Shown: positions 60,701 to 64,000 of the stretch, in pieces
How the letters are laid out: each line of letters opens with the position of its first letter
Numbering within the stretch: position 1 is the first letter of the stretch
Notes under the pieces: generated by a model
The model's database searches: none
Seen by the model: the letters and a program-made list of their open reading frames with translations, nothing else
Told to the model about the DNA's origin: nothing
Assembly (NCBI RefSeq): GCF_905147045.1
Contig: NC_065889.1
Location: 3,353,001-3,417,000 of the forward strand
Direction: 5' to 3'
DNA length: 64,000 nt
From: Nymphalis io
Lineage: Eukaryota > Arthropoda > Insecta > Lepidoptera > Nymphalidae
Made by a program: the position numbers and the translations under genes

Positions 60701-62138
60701 TTGTGACGATTTTGAACAAACAAACTAGTACAAACAAACAAAAAGTACAAACTATTGGGCTTTATAAGTTTAAATTAATTACTTATCTATTAAATAAATA
60801 AGTAATAATATGAAACACACGAGAGTGTGCAGGCTGTTATGCAACTTATTCTGGCATTGTCAACAGCAAAATCGACTATCGCTAGAAAAAGTAACGATAA
60901 TTACATAGATGTAACGATAGCAGAAAAATGAATCATTCAAAGGTAATTGAATATTCAGACGAGGATTTTACACGTTGCACACCCTCAAAGAGCTTTGTTT
61001 TGAAAATGGATGAAAAACAAGAACGTTAAATATGTATTGGACATTATATTCAGTTCCTTGCAAATGAGACGCGTTTCTTTTTTATACCTCGAAACGAGGG
61101 ATTTAGGGAACAACTTTTAATCATTTTTAACAATATTTTTTTGGAACTCAAAAAATTAATTGTTTTTTTAATTTGTATTCTTAAATTTAGATGAGTCTTT
61201 AAAATTTATTTTATGCCATGACTACAAAAAGATTATTTAACTGCACAGGAGATATGGTTGCATATATAATATGAGATTTGAACCCGGGACATTGAAATGT
61301 GCAGCCTTATAAGGAAACCCTTTTTTTGATTTTGATATAAAAAAGTAAGTAACGCTTGTATAAAGAATAATTTTAATTCTATTGATTTTAATTTAAGTAA
61401 CAGTATAATTTAAAGAGTGAAGTTATTAATATACAGAAGCACATTATTGATAATATGCATTTTTAACGAAGTAATGATATATGTATATTTTAAAATTATT
61501 TTTCTTTTTTTAATACAAATAAAAGTCATGATAATTGTGATTCAATCCATTTTATCGTCTGACGTATGAGGTTTACTTATATTATACTTTGTTAATAAAG
61601 CATTTTTAATCGATAACTCAGACGTCAATCGCGTCCTCTACTTATTACCATGTCACAATATCTATTGCACAACTAAATTTTAAAATAAAATAACACAATT
61701 TTACAACTTAAATTAAAAAAAAAAAAGCAACGGAGAAAGCGTTATGATTCATTACATTCAGTCATATCAATATTTGCTAATTTTTCAATTAATAATATAT
61801 GTATTGTTATTTGTATTAAAGATTAACTACTAAAGTTTATTTTCGGTTTCCTGTGTAATACACATTATAACGTCACAAGTGATATCTTATTGATAAAATC
61901 GTTTAGTTTTTTTTAAGATAAATTTAATACGTTATTTTCTCATCTTCTAAATTCTAAATTATTTGTTTTGATTTTAGTGTTTTTGGGTAAAAAAAAAAAT
62001 TACCTCCGGATAGGATTTTCGTCGGAGAATATAAACAGCGAGCTGGGCCCCGGAGTAGCGGGCTGGTGCGCGCCGCCCATGGTATCAGCTGGCGCCGCGC
62101 GAGCCTGCGCGCCCGCCGCCTCCTGCGCTGCCGCCAAC
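32486..62138 (-). CDS. cac: Voltage-gated calcium channel alpha-1 subunit, Cav2 type (cacophony), 5' exon(s) missing
   Basis: Pore-forming subunit of the presynaptic Cav2 channel, in the plasma membrane at active zones, where it admits Ca2+ that triggers transmitter release. About 40 exons are resolved, all in phase, with four six-helix domains. Counting from the ATG at 62080 (context ACCATGG), the product is 1,862 residues, close to fly cac (about 1,850). The pore glutamates form EEEE: E268 (TMEGWT), E617 (TGEDWN), E983 (TGEGWP), E1285 (TGESWP), diagnostic of a high-voltage-activated channel. An IQ-like calmodulin site (KIYAGLLILESWR) lies near residue 1487. The C-terminus has RQLPPTP, which resembles the RIM-BP SH3 ligand of Cav2 channels, and ends in DDWC. 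These two traits and the short II-III loop separate it from Cav1 and Cav3. The first listed exon is open upstream of the ATG and begins at a splice acceptor, so a further 5' exon lies beyond 62138. The longest intron is 57823-62003. Confidence 0.97.
36070..36095. repeat. 10-bp palindrome containing a POU octamer
   Basis: AATGCATGCA (36070-36079) and TGCATGCATT (36086-36095) are perfect inverted arms. ATGCAAAT, the classical octamer for POU-domain factors, spans 36075-36082. It lies in a cac intron. A regulatory role is only a guess. Confidence 0.45.
36199..36245 (-). CDS. cac: cac candidate cassette exon that shifts the C-terminal frame
   Basis: Acceptor TTTATTTTATAG and a strong GTATGT donor bound a 47-nt open segment encoding VIEEEIDLEDIVVIS. 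Since 47 is not a multiple of three, inclusion makes the next exon (35332-35486) read in another frame, DEVQVQEEEVTTGVTTTK and so on, to a TAG at 35397-35395. That isoform would lack the RQLPPTP and DDWC motifs. Skipping it joins 36664 directly to 35486 in the normal frame. Real use is unproven. Confidence 0.5.
37797..40579 (-). CDS. cac: cac exons: proximal C-terminus with IQ motif
   Basis: Exons 40377-40579 (pre-IQ, HYTEMYDMLKNMDPPLGFG), 40082-40293 (IQ-like calmodulin site KIYAGLLILESWR), 37998-38167 (KASLFNCLLDAAAAGLGQG, then Ser-rich), 37797-37809 (13-nt micro-exon). The 38167 acceptor follows GTGGTGCAG. A second in-phase acceptor, GATTAG, lies 24 nt upstream at 38191 and would add eight residues. 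The micro-exon is needed to restore phase 0 for the next exon. Confidence 0.85.
40652..46212 (-). CDS. cac: cac exons: domain IV
   Basis: Exons 46048-46212 (IVS1), one of the pair 44575-44685 or 43600-43710 (IVS2 region), 42825-42908 (NFFKDPWNTFDFITVIGSII), 42635-42676 (42-nt S3-S4 linker insert, NDLAENCADISCQQ), 41409-41591 (IVS4-S5, FRAARLIKLLRQGYTIRI), 41128-41219, 40871-41024 (pore TGESWP with E1285, then the start of IVS6), 40652-40779 (rest of IVS6, then the start of the EF-hand-like region). The 42-nt exon is phase 0 at both ends, so it can be a cassette. Exon 41409-41591 uses an unusual GTCTGA donor. Confidence 0.94.
43600..43710 (-). CDS. cac: cac alternative exon, IVS2 region, version 2
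   Basis: 111 nt, phase 0 at both ends, donor GTAAGA, acceptor GTTTCGTTAATCTTAG-type further upstream and AG directly at 43712-43711. Encodes FHEAPPLLMDVLTVMNIVFT then FFLLLETVLKLIAFGCT. Same length and phase as 44575-44685 and clearly homologous (ETVLK-IA-G), yet quite different in the first half. I infer a mutually exclusive partner. Alternatively it could be a decaying duplicate, but the frame and both splice sites are intact. Confidence 0.8.
44575..44685 (-). CDS. cac: cac alternative exon, IVS2 region, version 1
   Basis: 111 nt, phase 0 at both ends, acceptor CATTATGGCAG, donor GTAAGT. Encodes YYNQNDLYADILKYSNMGFT then GMFSVETVLKIIAYGVK, which matches the expected Cav2 IVS2 segment and joins well to NFFKDPWN. 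This is the conventional version. Confidence 0.9.
46287..48547 (-). CDS. cac: cac exons: domain III
   Basis: Exons 48425-48547 (IIIS1, MIVICMSSVALAAEDPV), 48085-48264 (IIIS2-S3), 47690-47956 (IIIS4-S5, SLRVLRVLRPLKTIKRVPKL), 47122-47265 (turret and pore TGEGWP with E983), 46287-46488 (IIIS6, FFFVNIFVALIIITFQEQGE, then the III-IV linker). Phases 2, 2, 2, 2, 0 agree with neighbours. Highly conserved throughout. Confidence 0.95.
46715..47030 (+). mobile_element. Decayed repeat related to the SINE at 5433-5739
   Basis: GCAGGATATATTATAGTGCA followed by CAAATGTGTG closely matches GCAGGACATATTATAGTGTA followed by CAAGTGTGTG at 5500-5530. The following sequence is only loosely similar. It lies in the cac intron between 46488 and 47122. 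Confidence 0.55.
48632..49648 (-). CDS. cac: cac exons: short II-III linker
   Basis: Exons 49601-49648 (48 nt, acidic), 49365-49448 (84 nt, HAMDGTPSHNIIQTPSC) and 48632-48735 (NKKKEEAKKDEEEIPDGPKP, then the approach to IIIS1). The first two start and end in phase 0, so each can be skipped without a frameshift. The linker is under about 80 residues, far shorter than the several-hundred-residue loop with the synprint site in vertebrate Cav2. Confidence 0.88.
49905..52399 (-). CDS. cac: cac exons: end of I-II loop and domain II
   Basis: Exons 52298-52399 (basic then acidic: RRRAAAKKK ... TEEEEQDEDCGDD), 50945-51142 (IIS1), 50476-50690 (IIS2-S4, LRALRLLRIFK), 50168-50380 (IIS5 and turret), 49905-50078 (pore TGEDWN with E617, then IIS6). 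Phases agree. The first two use GTCAGT donors, weaker than the GTAAGT/GTGAGT seen elsewhere in the gene. Confidence 0.95.
53117..53415 (+). mobile_element. Metulj-like SINE, full length, with 11-bp target-site duplication
   Basis: The head GAGATGGCCTAGTGGTTAGA, body and end GGGACATTAACAGGCTGTTA are well preserved. TTACCTAAGTA occurs at both 53106-53116 and 53416-53426. Part of the B box is deleted (ATCGTGGGCAAGCACC). It lies antisense in the cac intron between 53492 and 52399, in the I-II loop region. Good preservation suggests a fairly recent insertion. Confidence 0.92.
53492..54200 (-). CDS. cac: cac I-II loop exons, with mutually exclusive beta-subunit site
   Basis: Exon 54085-54200 and exon 53624-53739 are each 116 nt, with the same phases, and encode the same part of the loop. 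The downstream one carries QQLLERELNGYVEWICKA, which fits the alpha-interaction domain consensus QQxExxLxGYxxWI. The upstream one reads RQMFNQDFTGYINWITQA and lacks the QQ-E start. The pair corresponds to the known fly I-II exons. The next exon, 53492-53551 (60 nt), adds an acidic stretch (LAEERTTEEERMHIIE). Confidence 0.92.
54300..62138 (-). CDS. cac: cac exons: N-terminus and domain I
   Basis: Exons in transcript order: 62004-62138 (N-terminus, PGPSSLFIFSDENPIRR), 57690-57822 (IS1), 57072-57211 (IS2-S3), one of the IS4 pair 56714-56814 or 55993-56093, 55264-55419 (IS5), 54567-54787 (pore loop with E268), 54300-54403 (IS6). Phases run 2, 0, 2, 1, 1, 0, 2 and agree throughout. The pore turret holds several Cys (PTPCNAD, YVCTYDKSTCLE), expected to form disulphides. 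All are strongly similar to fly cac as I know it, for example IIEWPPFEYAVLLTIIANCV. Confidence 0.95.
55993..56093 (-). CDS. cac: cac alternative exon IS4, version B
   Basis: 101 nt, acceptor GTTCGGCAG, donor GTGAGT. Encodes IITQLPIAPADVDFRTLRAI then RVLRPLKLVSGVPS. Has Gly where version A has the last Arg, so one fewer S4 charge, and a different S3-S4 linker. Mutually exclusive use of two IS4 exons is known for Drosophila cac. Confidence 0.92.
56714..56814 (-). CDS. cac: cac alternative exon IS4, version A
   Basis: 101 nt, acceptor AACTAG, donor GTAATT. Encodes MTIFAEYNVDVDLRMLRSFR then VLRPLKLVSRIPS. Has six basic residues at the S4 repeat positions, the last being Arg in VSRIPS. It is transcribed before its partner at 55993-56093, which has identical length and phase and encodes the same segment. 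Joining both would place two S4 helices in tandem, so they must be alternatives. Confidence 0.92.
58197..58236. repeat. Perfect 17-bp inverted repeat with 6-nt loop
   Basis: GATTACCCTAGTGGTAA (58197-58213) pairs exactly with 58220-58236, with loop ATTTGA. It lies in the first large cac intron, about 120 bp from a MITE. No role is evident. Confidence 0.8.
58357..58507. mobile_element. MITE, third copy, with TAA target-site duplication
   Basis: Starts CTGCCTTACTTATAAACATT and ends GAATGTTTATAATTAAGGCGG, with GTTTAGCGG/CCGCTAAGG inside. It is flanked by TAA at 58354-58356 and 58508-58510. The ends match the two copies in the large plus-strand gene (17912, 18420). No ORF; it lies in the large cac intron. 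Confidence 0.8.
61268..61318 (-). mobile_element. tRNA-like head of a SINE
   Basis: Minus-strand TATAAGGCTGCACATTTCAA followed by TGTCCCGGGTTCAAATCTC matches the head of the 5433-5739 element (GGCCGCAGACCCGGATGTCC ... CGGGTTCAAATC). The body is not recognisable. Confidence 0.6.
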
Positions 62139-64000
62139 CTGAAAATTACAGTAAAACAATTTTATACAACCTAATTAATTATGTATTCTTCTAAAAGTTC
62201 AATAAAAATAATAAGTAAAATTCCATTGCTGCTCAGAATTCACAAATAATTCATACGATCCGCAGTTAAGATAACTTAGTTTCTAAAAACAATTCGTTGT
62301 TCAATTTTACAATACCATTGTATAACTAATGACATCTAGATTTGATATGTAATATATAATGTATTCCAATAGGTCAGTGGATATCTAAGAAATATATATA
62401 TAAATTTGCTTTGGGAGTGGGGACTCCAGTACTCTGTGCCATTGAGCTAATACGGCTAAAAGTTAATGACTACTTCGATATCAACTTTTAATTATCTGTC
62501 TTATATATTAAAGAAGCGTAAATTTTAATACCACAAGCCTACCATCCAAGCTTGTCTGAAGTGCGGGCTACACACTAACTTACCGCGCACCTATTTTAGT
62601 GATTGTTCAATTGCGTGGTCAAGTCTTCACGTTGAAAACATTAATATATCGAATCATGCCATTATCGTGGTAGCAAGTCATGTCCATGATGATATTTAAT
62701 TTAATCGGGCATACATTTTATATCTGAAATGTATGTTTTTTTAACGACTTCTAAAACAAGGAAGTTCTCAATTCATCTGTATAAATTATAATCTTTTATG
62801 TATGTTGTGTGTGTGCGTATATTTTTTTTATTTATGAATCGATTATGATGATTTTTATTGCCTTGGGTTCAGTATAGCTCCAAGGTGGTCCCAGTTCGAT
62901 TTAATTTGTATTGTGATGTTTATGTATAACAATTAAGTTTTGTTTATAAATTCGTATAAAATATATTTGAGTATAATTTATTATTTATTTTACATTACGA
63001 ATTTTGTTTTAAGCGACTTTCATCAAGCGTTTTTTATATAGGTAAATAAATGTAGCCGAATACGAAACGACAGAAAAAGTCTTAGTTACATAATAAAGGA
63101 ACTTATACGTCTCTCTGTCATATAATTCTACGTACAAGTTTTTTTTTTATTACATTTATTTTTTATTATGATTGTCCTATTTTTTTTATAATATAATAAT
63201 TGACAAGTTATATTCAATAAAACAACATTTATTTTATTTTATTTACTGTTGTTATGGATATTACATCGAAGTAGAAAAAAATTACAAATAATATGTTGGT
63301 TATAAAATATTAAATTAATTAAATTATTTATTATTTCAATCTGAAAATAAACGTTGGTTTAGCTTAATGCAAAAAATGAAACACATTAAACGATTCTGAT
63401 GTGCAAATAATGATAATATATGGTAAGAAATAACTGTAACTGAATATCATCTGATGAATATAATTATCAATCAATATAATAGATTAAACATTAGACGAAA
63501 AAATAAATTATATTATATTACAAATAAGAAGTAGTCTAGCTGCACAATTGTAATTTTTAAATCGATGCTGTTTATGTTTTATCTACATCACTAAATGGCT
63601 CGCGTGACGTCATAGCGGATCAGAAAAAAAACACGCTCGATTTTTATACTTTTTAATGAACAGAGTATCTAACCTATTCTAATTTTACATAACACATACA
63701 GACGAAAAATATTAGTCAATACCAGATTTAAATTTTATTTGGTAAAAATATAAACAGTAATAAAGCTAAGTGTTTGCCTAATGGTTACTTCATAAACCCA
63801 TCAATCGATTAATTTTCACGCAATACATCAGATTAAAAGATAATCAATCGCAATTAAAACAAATGGACAGGTCATACGTCAATACCTTTTATCCGAGTAA
63901 CAAACATACAACAAGTATTTCAATAGTAAATTGACTATTCGTTTTATTCCTTGATAATTTGAAAATAGAACAGCAGTAGTAACAGCATAGTAACAGTAAA
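62139..64000. other. Intron upstream of the first visible cac exon
   Basis: AT-rich throughout; I see no GC-rich exon of the kind expected for the cac N-terminus and no second ATG exon. It is most simply intron, with the cac promoter and first exon beyond 64000. A short TGACGTCA box (CRE-like) occurs near 63606. Confidence 0.55.

Larger units (their letters stand above)
57823..62003 (-). other. Large cac intron between the N-terminal exon and IS1
   Basis: 4.2 kb, AT-rich, with no further exon that I can support. It contains the hairpin at 58197, the MITE at 58357, a GC-richer segment near 59050-59130 with repeated GCGAGCATG/AGCGTGCTCGC pieces in opposite orientation (probably another MITE relic), and a SINE head near 61270. 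Confidence 0.7.

Noticed and set aside
1..64000. CRISPR arrays, operons, prophage or viral insertions
   Set aside because: No spaced direct repeats and no viral or bacterial genes; all coding content is spliced insect genes and transposon remnants.

Overview
The window is AT-rich animal DNA from an insect, most likely a lepidopteran and quite possibly a nymphalid butterfly. The evidence is spliced genes with GT/AG introns, several copies of tRNA-derived SINEs that resemble lepidopteran families (including a Metulj-like family common in nymphalids), and proteins that read as insect orthologues. There is no bacterial, viral or CRISPR content.

Layout. (1) 1-11.7 kb is mostly intergenic. It holds a signal-peptide first exon at the left edge (minus strand; the rest of that gene lies off the window), an internally deleted PIF/Harbinger transposon with its target-site duplication, and several SINE pieces. 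(2) 11.7-15.6 kb, plus strand: a complete six-exon Hen1, the 2'-O-methyltransferase that finishes the 3' ends of piRNAs/siRNAs. (3) 16.1-27.25 kb, plus strand: a large uncharacterised gene that I assembled from 18 exons with every splice phase agreeing. It has a charged, helical N-terminal part and a long Ser/Asn-rich tail, with a 23-nt micro-exon, a stop-free 75-nt intron and a KEN-box-like motif. (4) 27.3-32.5 kb: no coding sequence; probably the 3' UTR of the next gene. (5) 32.5-62.1 kb, minus strand: almost all of the presynaptic Cav2 calcium-channel alpha-1 subunit, cacophony (cac). About 40 exons are resolved, from just before IS1 to the conserved DDWC C-terminus, giving 1,862 residues from an in-frame ATG at 62080.

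The strongest biology is in cac. Three pairs of same-length, same-phase, adjacent exons behave like mutually exclusive exons: IS4 (101/101 nt), the I-II loop at the beta-subunit site (116/116 nt), and the IVS2 region (111/111 nt). The first two are known from Drosophila; I do not know the IVS2 pair to be described. The C-terminus adds a 13-nt micro-exon and a cassette that would shift the frame and remove the scaffold-binding tail. Hen1 and the large gene lie head-to-tail; the large gene and cac converge. No functional link between the three is evident from sequence.
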